Of a stretch of 29,003 bases of DNA, positions 1 through 5,778 are shown piece after piece. The DNA comes from a virus: the IMG/VR virus record IMGVR_UViG_3300034101_000947, positions 1 through 29,003 of that record, one strand, 5' to 3'. How positions within the stretch are numbered: position 1 is the first letter of the stretch; the number at the start of each line of letters is the position of its first letter. The position numbers were made by a program, and so were the translations under genes. The notes beneath the pieces are model-generated. The model made no database searches, had not been told where the DNA came from, and saw nothing but the letters and a program-made list of their open reading frames with translations.

Positions 1-1078
1 GGATGATGTTGTAGTTATTGACCTCTTCGTTGAAGAAGACGCCCCAAGTCAGGAGGGCATTAAAGTCCGACCGGTTGGTCTTCTCCTGCGCGGCGTCAAG
101 CGACATTATTATGTGCTCGCACTGGGGTGGGGTCTCCTTGTCCCAGACCTGCCACCACTCCCGCTTGATGAGGGCACCTTCCTCCGATGTCGGCTGCTGC
201 ATGTACTGGGCCTGCCAATACCGCACGTCCATCGAGGCTTTCTTGCCCATCAACTCGTCAATGCCCCAGAACTCAGGCCAGAGCGGCTTGTCGTTCAGGA
301 TCGCCGGGAACTCAACCACTTCCCACTGATCAGTACCCTCTTCGCGGGTCATGTGATCCACGATCTTGCCGGTGAGGTCGGATTTACTCCAACGAGTCAT
401 CACCACGATGATCGAGCCGCCCGGCATCAGTCGCTGGACTGGACCGGACTGAAACCACTCCCATGCTGGCTCAAATACGTCCGCACGACCCTGCTTAGCA
501 TCCTGTTCTGAGTGGGGATCATCAATAATGAACAGATCAGCGCCTCGACCAGCAAGGGCACCACCAACGCCAATAGCAAAGTACTCACCGTTAAAATTAG
601 TACCCCATCGAGAAGCAGACTTGCTGTCCGCTTGAAGCTCAACCTGCGGGAAAATGTCACGGTAAGACTCCGAACCGACCAAGTTACGCACCCGACGACC
701 GAAGTTCACCGCCAAATCGGCAGTGTGGGACGCCATGATGACCTTCTTCTGCGGGTTTTTGCCTAGGAACCAAGCAGGGGCTAGGTACGAGATCATCTCC
801 GACTTGCCGTGACGCGGGGCGATGTTGACGATGACTCTCTTCTTCCTGCCTGCCTCTATGTCCTCGAATATCTTGGCCAGTTTGTGATGGTGCGGACCCA
901 CTTTGTAGCCCGGATACACATGCTGGATGAAGTCAAGGAACGAATCCTTGCCCAATTTCTGCGTAATCTGGGTCTGATACTGCTTCAAGAGCTCCGCAAC
1001 ACGCCGTTTTTCCTTCTCCGGCATCGTCGGCAGGGCGCTTTTCAGCTTTTCGAGGTTTTCAGGCGTCAGTTGCAGCAC
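1..1078 (-). CDS. terL: Terminase large subunit (partial, C-terminus off left edge)
   Basis: This is the DNA-packaging motor ATPase and nuclease that loads genome into procapsids at the portal. About 359 codons are visible. A Walker A-like loop APRHGKS lies at residues 87-93 and a Walker B LFIIDD at about 182-187, the expected order for a TerL ATPase domain. The nuclease domain has only begun at the edge (ISLDAA-like segment near residue 330). The start is taken as GTG at 1078, preceded by an AGGCGAG Shine-Dalgarno-like stretch; ATG at 1024 is the alternative, and an in-frame stop just upstream excludes longer versions. It overlaps the end of the small-subunit gene by 20 bases, so translation is probably coupled. 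The identity rests on motifs and on its terS neighbour. Confidence 0.93.
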   Translation of the reverse strand, partial: MLQLTPENLEKLKSALPTMPEKEKRRVAELLKQYQTQITQKLGKDSFLDFIQHVYPGYKVGPHHHKLAKIFEDIEAGRKKRVIVNIAPRHGKSEMISYLAPAWFLGKNPQKKVIMASHTADLAVNFGRRVRNLVGSESYRDIFPQVELQADSKSASRWGTNFNGEYFAIGVGGALAGRGADLFIIDDPHSEQDAKQGRADVFEPAWEWFQSGPVQRLMPGGSIIVVMTRWSKSDLTGKIVDHMTREEGTDQWEVVEFPAILNDKPLWPEFWGIDELMGKKASMDVRYWQAQYMQQPTSEEGALIKREWWQVWDKETPPQCEHIIMSLDAAQEKTNRSDFNALLTWGVFFNEEVNNYNII

Positions 1079-1613
1079 GTTTCTCGCCTACAACGCGGTA
1101 CTCGATACCCTCAAGCACCGACATGAGCTCCTTTTCGACCTCTTCGATGGGCTTGATCACGTGCGTGACCTCGCTTCGCTTCTTGAAAGCGTCGATTCCG
1201 TCCACTTCGCCGAGTTTAGTCAGGGCTTGGATACGGGTTTTACTGTTGTCGGAGTTCTCAGCCTCTTCAAAAAGGCGGTTTATCACGTACAGTTTGAGCT
1301 GAGCAAGGTCGTCCACGATCATGTGGTTATACCTAGCAGCCATACCAGCAAGCATTGCAACGGTTTCGTTCGGGTACTTGCTGTAATCAATACGGGTATG
1401 CGGGTTCTGAAGGTGAGCACGGGCAAGTTCTTTCGCCTGCTCCATGTCTTCTTCGTTCGGAAGCAACGGCGTGCCCGTCAACTCGGACACAAGCCTAATT
1501 GTCCTAGCCCGCATCTCAACCTCAGCTTCAGGAGTGAGGTTAGGCAACGCTTCAGCGGCGTTTGCGGGGAGCGGTATGTTCTCGTCAATCTCGGGTATTA
1601 GTACATCATGCAT
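1059..1613 (-). CDS. terS: Terminase small subunit (probable)
   Basis: A 184-residue protein directly upstream of and overlapping terL, the usual place of the DNA-recognition subunit of the packaging motor. No classical HTH is obvious near the N-terminus. The C-terminal half has a helical segment followed by RIQALTKLGEVDGIDAFKKR and an acidic helix (EEVEKELMSVLEG), a pattern seen in TerS-like phage proteins. The start is set at ATG 1613. The frame extends upstream to a TTG at 1679, but that would add 22 residues of poor composition right next to the promoter. No strong Shine-Dalgarno precedes 1613, so the start is only moderately sure. Gene order and shape support the function more than any catalytic motif does. 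Confidence 0.75.
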   Translation of the reverse strand: MHDVLIPEIDENIPLPANAAEALPNLTPEAEVEMRARTIRLVSELTGTPLLPNEEDMEQAKELARAHLQNPHTRIDYSKYPNETVAMLAGMAARYNHMIVDDLAQLKLYVINRLFEEAENSDNSKTRIQALTKLGEVDGIDAFKKRSEVTHVIKPIEEVEKELMSVLEGIEYRVVGEKRAATDA

Positions 1614-1688
1614 GGCGTATATGGAGCCAAGTTCCCTAGGTACACATACTATATACGAAGTAAAACGGCATGGAACCAAAAAAGTAAC

Positions 1689-1760
1689 GGGGGGTGTTTT
1701 TATAGTAAGGGGGTGGGGTATTGTCAGGTAGAAATCTAATTAACGATGGGGGGAGGGGGG
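1689..1760 (+). other. Cluster of long G runs over the leftward promoter
   Basis: Five runs of four to six G lie within 72 bases (1689-1694, 1709-1713, 1715-1718, 1748-1753, 1755-1760), all on the plus strand. Together they could form a G-quadruplex. The 1709-1718 runs sit inside the spacer of the minus-strand promoter. No reading frame with a ribosome site covers them. The rest of 1680-2031 holds one palindrome and a weak promoter and otherwise shows nothing recognisable. Confidence 0.55.
1692..1727 (-). promoter_or_regulatory. Sigma70-like promoter for the leftward packaging operon
   Basis: Read on the minus strand, a CTGACA -35 box (1727-1722) is followed by a 17-base spacer and a TATAAA -10 box (1704-1699). 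Each box is one base away from consensus. Transcription would start near 1692 and leave a leader of about 80 bases before terS. The spacer is C-rich on this strand because it overlaps the G-run cluster. Host RNA polymerase recognition is inferred from the boxes. Confidence 0.6.
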
Positions 1761-1903
1761 TAAAGTTGTAAAGTGATGGTGTCGTTTGTGCGGTTCTGAA
1801 TGTAGAGGTGAGACTGTGGGACTCCGACTTGGATCGGGTGGGTGCCCTCCGGGTGGGGTCGCGTCTGGCGGGATCTGGCCATGCTCTGCCGCGCTCCCGT
1901 GTG

Positions 1904-1921
1904 GCGTATTAAGTAATACGC
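1904..1921. repeat. Dispersed 18-bp palindrome, copy 1
   Basis: GCGTATTAAGTAATACGC, a perfect inverted repeat with 8-bp arms and a 2-base centre. It lies 110 bases upstream of the start of the 2032 gene and directly before a weak -35-like box. Its AAGT core reads ACTT on the minus strand, so this copy is oriented opposite to the main cluster. Confidence 0.9.
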
Positions 1922-1923
1922 TG

Positions 1924-1952
1924 TTGCGAAAATACATCAAAAAAAGTTTAGA
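1924..1952 (+). promoter_or_regulatory. Weak rightward promoter candidate
   Basis: TTGCGA (1924-1929) and TTTAGA (1947-1952) are separated by 17 bases in an A-rich stretch about 80 bases before the 2032 gene. The match is poor at -10. Palindrome copy 1 abuts the -35 side, as an activator or repressor site would. This is a suggestion only. Confidence 0.28.
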
Positions 1953-2031
1953 TGATGCGGAACCAATCGCCCCCCGGCCTGTCCAATCTACTGTAACCAA
2001 TAACAACGCGCTGCGGCGCACGGAGACTGAC

Positions 2032-2658
2032 ATGGCCGATATGAAACTTATGCTTAATGCGGTACTGGGTGATTTGCGACTTGTCGCCGATGGTCAATCT
2101 GCATCCGCTACCGCACGAGCATCTATCCGCGAGGCTATCCCGCTACTGTTCCCGGAATCGCCGACGCAAGCGGAGATTGACGCGGTAGTAAAGTCGGAAG
2201 ATTGGCAAGATTTCGACGGCAAGGCCCGCCGCATCTTCGCGGAGGCATGGACTACCGCGCCTCGCCTAGTGAAGTTTATCTCTGGGAAGGATGCCAAGCC
2301 GGAAGAGTACACGCCTGTCCCGTCCGACCTTGATTTATGGGTGGCAGATACGAAAACGGCAAAAGCGTACGACTTGCGCCAGACTGCAATCCGCAAGGCC
2401 ATCCAAGCCTATGTCCGGGTATCTGTGAAGCAGAACATTACGGACTTTATCCCGGAGGCATCCGACGCCGTTGAGACTGTCACGGCTCCCGCGTTGCCCG
2501 ACCCGACGCAAATTCTGGCAATGGTGACGGACGCGCTGATTATCCTGTCCGAACACAAGAAGGATGCGGCACTCGCGCTGCTCAACGGACTGGACGCGCT
2601 CGTGACTGTCAGCCGCAAGCCTCTCGCGGAAGGTAAGGCACTCGCACGGAAGGCATAA
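2032..2658 (+). CDS. Hypothetical protein, 208 aa
   Basis: Unrecognised. The start is ATG 2032, preceded by GGAG seven bases upstream; the frame is open further upstream, but that part is GC-skewed and has no ribosome site. The protein is helical and alanine-rich. Its middle (about residues 60-130) is rich in W, R and K, and its C-terminus has a hydrophobic helix (ALALLNGLDALVTV) and a basic tail. No signal peptide or clear membrane span is visible. It stands alone inside the control region, facing away from terS, bracketed by palindrome copies 1 and 2 and followed by a stable hairpin, so it looks like a separately controlled unit. Its place next to the candidate origin would suit an initiator or regulator, but no DNA-binding motif is visible. 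Confidence 0.8.
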   Translation: MADMKLMLNAVLGDLRLVADGQSASATARASIREAIPLLFPESPTQAEIDAVVKSEDWQDFDGKARRIFAEAWTTAPRLVKFISGKDAKPEEYTPVPSDLDLWVADTKTAKAYDLRQTAIRKAIQAYVRVSVKQNITDFIPEASDAVETVTAPALPDPTQILAMVTDALIILSEHKKDAALALLNGLDALVTVSRKPLAEGKALARKA

Positions 2659-2666
2659 CCCGCCAA

Positions 2667-2684
2667 GCGTATTGAGTAATACGC
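2667..2684. repeat. Dispersed 18-bp palindrome, copy 2
   Basis: GCGTATTGAGTAATACGC, one mismatch from perfect symmetry. It starts nine bases after the stop of the 2032 gene and is followed at once by a terminator-like hairpin. Its core reads ACTC on the minus strand, the same orientation as copy 1. Confidence 0.88.
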
Positions 2685-2712
2685 GCCTCGGCTAGGGCAA
2701 CCTAGCCGGGGC
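2685..2712 (+). terminator. Stable hairpin with GCAA tetraloop after the 2032 gene
   Basis: A 12-bp stem (2685-2696 with 2701-2712, one G-T pair) closed by a GCAA (GNRA-type) loop. Only CTTT follows, so it is a weak intrinsic terminator at best, but stem stability and position just past a stop codon suit transcript ending or 3'-end protection. Confidence 0.5.
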
Positions 2713-2753
2713 TTTGGCGTGTCCGGCTCCCACGCGGCTCGGCTCGGCTCTCT

Positions 2754-2768
2754 CGACCCTCCGGGTCG
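2754..2768. other. Small GC hairpin
   Basis: CGACCC-TCC-GGGTCG, a 6-bp perfect stem just before the iteron array. No T tract follows, so it is not an obvious terminator. It may mark the edge of the origin. Confidence 0.35.
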
Positions 2769-2771
2769 TTC

Positions 2772-2866
2772 GAAGCCAGTTAGTTGGACGAAGCCAGTTC
2801 TAGAAGATGCCAGTTCTGGCTGAAGCCAGTTCTAGAAGATGCCAGTTCTTGGTGCGACGCCAGTTC
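2772..2866 (+). repeat. Iteron-like array, six copies of GAnGCCAGTT
   Basis: Copies start at 2772, 2790, 2806, 2822, 2838 and 2856, spaced 18, 16, 16, 16 and 18 bases, all in the same direction. The last five continue as GCCAGTTC. Alternate units match over about 30 bases (2790 unit with 2822 unit). Regular direct repeats of helical-turn-and-a-half spacing next to an AT-rich core are typical of replication initiator binding sites. Confidence 0.75.
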
Positions 2867-2887
2867 CCGATGGGCGAGCATCGGGCT

Positions 2888-3324
2888 TGTTCCAAGGTTT
2901 TGTTCCATTTGTTCCAAGCGAATTCTTTGGTTGGAACAAACTAAGTCGTTGATATATAAAACGAAAACATGGTTTTGTTCCATTTGTTCCAATGTTCCAA
3001 GAATAGGCTATCAACCCAGAGGGCGAGGGGCAGTACGCAAGCGTCATTTTGGGCGATCTTTAACCACGCCCCACCTTCATCTACTTTTCCCCCTTATACC
3101 CTATTTTCCACTATTCGTGGAACATGCCCTTTTTTGCCCCTCTACTACTACTATATATATATAATAATATTAATATCTTCTTCTTCTTCTCTACAAAATC
3201 AACAACTTACAAAACCACCCCTCTGCTCGACCATACCCGATTTTGAAGAATAAGTTCAGTTTTGATTTTGGAACATTTGGAACAAATGGAACAAACTTGC
3301 ACTATCCCGTCGAAATTTGGAACA
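2888..3324. repeat. Twelve TGTTCCA boxes in mirrored orientation
   Basis: Forward TGTTCCA boxes begin at 2888, 2901, 2910, 2976, 2985 and 2993. Reverse TGGAACA boxes begin at 2932, 3118, 3269, 3278, 3287 and 3318. Most groups have 8-9-base phasing (TTTGTTCCA in tandem). Five of six forward boxes have T before them and A after them. With one exception (2932), forward boxes lie left and reverse boxes right of the AT-rich core, giving a symmetrical origin-like layout. Confidence 0.75.
3141..3190. other. AT-rich candidate DNA unwinding element
   Basis: Tandem CTA, TA, TAA and TTC runs make a low-melting stretch inside an otherwise GC-rich genome. It is flanked by the mirrored TGTTCCA boxes with the iterons on the left, the expected architecture of a replication origin. 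The short open frames here are low complexity and lack ribosome sites. Confidence 0.55.
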
Positions 3325-3326
3325 AA

Positions 3327-3344
3327 CCGTATTACCTAATACCG
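3327..3344. repeat. Dispersed palindrome, degenerate copy 3
   Basis: CCGTATTACCTAATACCG keeps the GTATT/AATAC core but has changed outer bases. It follows the last TGGAACA box by two bases. Confidence 0.65.
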
Positions 3345-3418
3345 TCAGAATCCACGCTAGCCCCTCAATGCTAGAACGATATTAGTGCTATAACGCTCCG
3401 CTTCTACAACGCTGTTTG

Positions 3419-3436
3419 GCGTATTACCCAATACGC
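3419..3436. repeat. Dispersed 18-bp palindrome, copy 4
   Basis: GCGTATTACCCAATACGC, 7-bp perfect arms around an ACCC centre. It is the first of three identical copies in the non-coding block. Confidence 0.92.
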
Positions 3437-3536
3437 TGCCTACGAATCACAAACATTTTCCATCCACGCACGGAACCAATCCCGGTTTGGTCTGTCTAAC
3501 TATGTAGGACGGACAGGAACGGATGGCGCAAGCCGA

Positions 3537-3554
3537 GCGTATTACCCAATACGC
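3537..3554. repeat. Dispersed 18-bp palindrome, copy 5
   Basis: GCGTATTACCCAATACGC, identical to copy 4 and in the same direction, 118 bases further on. The flanking sequences are unrelated. Confidence 0.92.
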
Positions 3555-3782
3555 TGCCCCTCCCGGAAGTCTCCGATGCCACAAGCCGAAAGCCGGTAGT
3601 GGACGAAGGCGCGGTGGACAGAGCCGCGACGAGCCGATGACAAGGTTCGGTGCCCCCATATCAAGGGGGCGAGGGCGCGATACCTCGGGGATGTACTCCC
3701 TCAACGCGACAGGGGCAGACTGTGACAAGTCGCCTAGTAGTTAGCGGCCTGTAAAACCTGTGACCTATCAATCCCATGTAGC

Positions 3783-3800
3783 GCGTATTACCCAATACGC
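3783..3800. repeat. Dispersed 18-bp palindrome, copy 6
   Basis: GCGTATTACCCAATACGC, identical to copies 4 and 5, 246 bases after copy 5. Confidence 0.92.
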
Positions 3801-3966
3801 TCTGGGTGGGGCGGTGACAGGGGGGCGACTGCGAACTGCCGGTATGTGGATTGTAGAACCGGTCAGGAAGTGCAGAGCACGGCAAGCGCGATGAACGGCT
3901 AGACAGTCAGCCCCGTAGCCGATACGGATGGGCAACATACATCCGGCAGCGTTAGGGACATGAGGC

Positions 3967-3984
3967 GCGTATTACCCAATACAC
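3967..3984. repeat. Dispersed 18-bp palindrome, copy 7
   Basis: GCGTATTACCCAATACAC differs from copies 4-6 at one outer base. It lies 184 bases after copy 6 and about 170 bases before the first early gene. Confidence 0.88.
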
Positions 3985-4150
3985 CAAGCCGTCCCGAGTA
4001 TCTGCCTACAACTGCTGTGAAGCCGAAACTCAAACGAGTGAGCAGCCTAGCGGTGACGGTGTAGTTAGTTGGACTCTTAAATGGTCTGACTGCTGCGCCG
4101 TCATCGCGTGGGTGTTTATTTACTGAGTGAAGTAAAGAAAGGGGTGAGTC

Positions 4151-4366
4151 ATGACAGGAACTATATGGTGCGTGGCCTGTCAGTTAGAGCAGGTCGCTGC
4201 CAAGCGGGTCGAGGCGGGATTCATTACCTGCCTACGCTGTGGCGAGGCCGATGCACGCAAGCGCAAGCACACGATAGTCCCGATGCACAAAGGGAACTAC
4301 ATCGTGGTGACTGACAGAACACTACTTGCCCAAATCACACGCCCCGGTCGGGGCAGCAACCACTGA
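4151..4366 (+). CDS. Small CxxC zinc-ribbon-like protein, 71 aa
   Basis: Function unknown. Two CxxC pairs (residues 7-10 and 27-30) suggest one zinc ribbon; the rest is a short basic linker (ARKRKH) and a beta-rich tail. The start is ATG 4151 behind AAAGGGGTGAG. It is the first gene of the rightward block, so it is probably transcribed early. Many phages open their early operon with such small proteins that bind host targets, but that role is inference from position alone. Confidence 0.78.
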   Translation: MTGTIWCVACQLEQVAAKRVEAGFITCLRCGEADARKRKHTIVPMHKGNYIVVTDRTLLAQITRPGRGSNH

Positions 4367-4377
4367 GAGGACAAGAC

Positions 4378-4599
4378 ATGAACACATACAGAACCCGCGA
4401 GATTACCAACAAGATTCTGGAAGCCGTCGAGGAAGGGCGGCTGAACAAGGATACCGTCATCACGGCTTGTCTCAAGTACATGAGCGAGTACGAAGTGGCA
4501 GATATGGCGCATGCCAATGAGTTCTTCTCCGATGATGAGGATGAGGACGAAGTAGATACCTATCACGAATGGGACTGCGCCGGTAATGACGAGTCGTAA
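4378..4599 (+). CDS. Small acidic protein, 73 aa
   Basis: No known function. The N-terminal half is helical (about residues 8-45), and the C-terminus is strongly acidic (FFSDDEDEDEVD). The ATG at 4378 follows GAGAGGACAAGAC, the same ribosome-site sequence used by the next genes. Palindrome copy 8 starts on the base after its stop codon. Strong negative charge without catalytic motifs is common in early phage inhibitors of host DNA-binding proteins, which is a guess here. Confidence 0.78.
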   Translation: MNTYRTREITNKILEAVEEGRLNKDTVITACLKYMSEYEVADMAHANEFFSDDEDEDEVDTYHEWDCAGNDES

Positions 4600-4617
4600 G
4601 CGTATTAACTAATACGG
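4600..4617. repeat. Dispersed palindrome, copy 8, abutting a ribosome site
   Basis: GCGTATTAACTAATACGG, with 7-bp arms CGTATTA/TAATACG. The right arm runs straight into GGAGG, the Shine-Dalgarno of the 4628 gene, so an RNA hairpin here would end exactly where the ribosome binds. Confidence 0.88.
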
Positions 4618-4627
4618 AGGTCTAAAC

Positions 4628-5038
4628 ATGGCTTACAAGAAATACGCCCGTGAATGCGACAAGTGCGGCGCGGGGATGAATGAGGGGTATTACATCGAGT
4701 GCGGCGAGTACTACTGCTCCGATGTCTGCCTGTACAAGGAAATCACGCCGAAGGAGTGGGAAGAGTTGTACGCCGACGGCGAGGGCGACAGTTACTGGAC
4801 GACATGGTACGAAGACCCGGACGAGTACATGGTGGACGACGACGACCCGGCTCCGAACAAGGTTAGCGTCGAGTTGGCGGATGTTGTGGACTCGACGGGC
4901 AAGGTCGATGAGGAGAAGGTCGCTAGGTTGTTGGCGGAGGAATTGCGCCGACGATGGTTTGTTGACCCCGACAAGTACAACTTCATCAACTGGACTATCA
5001 CCTGCGATGTGCAGGTCAAAGAGGAGGACAAGGCATGA
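4628..5038 (+). CDS. Zinc-finger-like acidic protein, 136 aa
   Basis: Unknown function. Cysteines at about residues 10, 13, 25, 30 and 34 (CDKCGAG, ECGEYYC, DVC) form a probable treble-clef or FCS-type zinc site. A very acidic middle follows (about 60-80), then a helical segment and a tail ending DPDKYNFINWTITC...EEDKA. That tail resembles the C-terminus of the 62-aa protein at 5375, so the two are partly paralogous. The start at ATG 4628 uses GGAGG, which joins palindrome copy 8. The stop overlaps the next start as ATGA. Confidence 0.85.
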   Translation: MAYKKYARECDKCGAGMNEGYYIECGEYYCSDVCLYKEITPKEWEELYADGEGDSYWTTWYEDPDEYMVDDDDPAPNKVSVELADVVDSTGKVDEEKVARLLAEELRRRWFVDPDKYNFINWTITCDVQVKEEDKA

Positions 5039-5226
5039 GCGAGATAGACGATAAAAAATATTGGTATGCGCGTGGCTATTACGACGGTCGTACCGTAGGC
5101 GTGGAAGACAGCCTAGAGGAACTTGATGGCGACAAAGACGCGGCGAGTCGTCTGGCCTACAAACGAGGTTATGACCAAGGCGTGTTCGATTACTGCGAAA
5201 TGGACATTGAGGAGGACAAGTCATGA
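5035..5226 (+). CDS. Small acidic protein, 63 aa
   Basis: Unknown. It is rich in Y, G and D, with a repeated pattern (YARGYYDGR and YKRGYDQG at about residues 10 and 44), suggesting two short related helices. It overlaps its neighbours by four bases at both ends (ATGA). Its end shares the 18-base junction sequence found at five gene borders here, giving the tail IEEDKS. Confidence 0.75.
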   Translation: MSEIDDKKYWYARGYYDGRTVGVEDSLEELDGDKDAASRLAYKRGYDQGVFDYCEMDIEEDKS

Positions 5227-5378
5227 GCGAACAAGAACGACTCAACCGCATCGCGGTCGCCTTGAGAATGGCGTATGAGTTAGTCGAAGAAGGCAGCGAG
5301 GCGCATGGCTACATTGCTGAGGCGTTGGCCTACGCTGATAACGACTTGGCTAGTTTCGATGAGGAGGACGAGGCATGA
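5223..5378 (+). CDS. Small acidic helical protein, 51 aa
   Basis: Unrecognised. ATG 5223 overlaps the previous stop, and the Shine-Dalgarno GAGGAGG lies in the repeated junction. The protein is a predicted single helix with an acidic end (FDEEDEA). Perfect four-base overlaps on both sides and coding-like codon use support a real gene despite its size. Confidence 0.68.
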   Translation: MSEQERLNRIAVALRMAYELVEEGSEAHGYIAEALAYADNDLASFDEEDEA

Positions 5379-5563
5379 GCAAGCAACCGCGAACGATCCC
5401 CATCACCTTGAGCATCGACGACTTGGGCGACTTGGGCGACGGGTTCTATGACGAGGTGGTGAAGGAGTTCAAGCATGTCATCGCCCGTATGGGGCATGAC
5501 CCGGACAAGTTCTTTTACGACCAATGGCGCATAACTTGCGTAGCAGAGGAGGACAAGGCATGA
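5375..5563 (+). CDS. Small protein, 62 aa, paralogue of the 4628 gene C-terminus
   Basis: Unknown. A short repeat, DDLGDLGDG, near residue 15 is followed by DPDKFFYDQWRITC and EEDKA, which matches the tail of the 136-aa protein. It looks like a duplicated C-terminal domain without the zinc finger. The start at 5375 lies in the shared junction sequence and overlaps the preceding stop. Confidence 0.75.
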   Translation: MSKQPRTIPITLSIDDLGDLGDGFYDEVVKEFKHVIARMGHDPDKFFYDQWRITCVAEEDKA

Positions 5564-5778
5564 CCGTTTGGCCAAAGATAAAGAACACAGTCGAGAGTCT
5601 TACTAGAGAACTTGAAATATCGAAGCGAAGACATGCCCAACTGTGGAACCAATACCGAGAAGTCGAGTCTAAGATATATACAGAGAACGCATGGCAGAGG
5701 CATGTGCGTGACCAACTGAACCTTTTGACTAGTAAACAATCTAACAGCGTATTAACCAATACGGAGGATGGACAATGA
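5560..5778 (+). CDS. Small coiled-coil-like protein, 72 aa
   Basis: Unknown. The start is ATG 5560 (ATGA overlap, GAGGAGG ribosome site) rather than the upstream in-frame ATG at 5524, which lies inside the previous gene. Residues 8-60 look like one long charged helix. The last codons (SVLTNTED) are palindrome copy 9, so the element has been accommodated in coding sequence. The stop overlaps the next start. Confidence 0.7.
   Translation: MTVWPKIKNTVESLTRELEISKRRHAQLWNQYREVESKIYTENAWQRHVRDQLNLLTSKQSNSVLTNTEDGQ
5747..5764. repeat. Dispersed palindrome, copy 9, abutting a ribosome site
   Basis: GCGTATTAACCAATACGG lies inside the 3' end of the 5560 gene. As with copy 8, the right arm runs into GGAGG, the ribosome site of the DUF3150-like gene. 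Confidence 0.88.

Larger units (their letters stand above)
3437..4135 (+). other. GC-rich non-coding block, possible structured RNA
   Basis: About 700 bases hold no frame with a ribosome site and coding-like composition. Many local hairpins can be drawn: GTCTGTC with GACGGAC (about 3490-3520), GCCCCC 3652-3657 with GGGGGC 3665-3670, CGGATG with CATCCG (about 3926-3951), and GTGC-AGA-GCAC near 3870. Three palindromes cut it into unequal pieces. A 12-mer, AGTTAGTTGGAC, at 4063-4074 also occurs at 2778-2789 by the iterons. It could encode one or more structured RNAs, or be leader and operator DNA for the early operon. No tRNA was found in it. Confidence 0.4.

Noticed and set aside
427-660. A 77-aa minus-strand frame
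   Set aside because: It is a shifted frame inside the terminase large subunit gene, whose true frame carries Walker motifs.
1740-2033. A 97-aa minus-strand frame between terS and the 2032 gene
   Set aside because: Histidine/proline-rich low-complexity translation of G runs, no ribosome site, and it lies upstream of the terS promoter.
3447-3744. Open frames of 73-93 codons on both strands in the control region
   Set aside because: They contain palindrome sequence, have poor composition and lack a ribosome site. The block is better read as non-coding.
3419-3984. CRISPR array
   Set aside because: The repeats are only 18 bases, spacers range from about 100 to 230 bases, and no cas genes are present apart from a Cas4-like phage nuclease.
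3560-4080. tRNA genes in the GC-rich block
   Set aside because: No acceptor/T-loop pattern such as GGTTCGAATCC could be placed with pairing stems.
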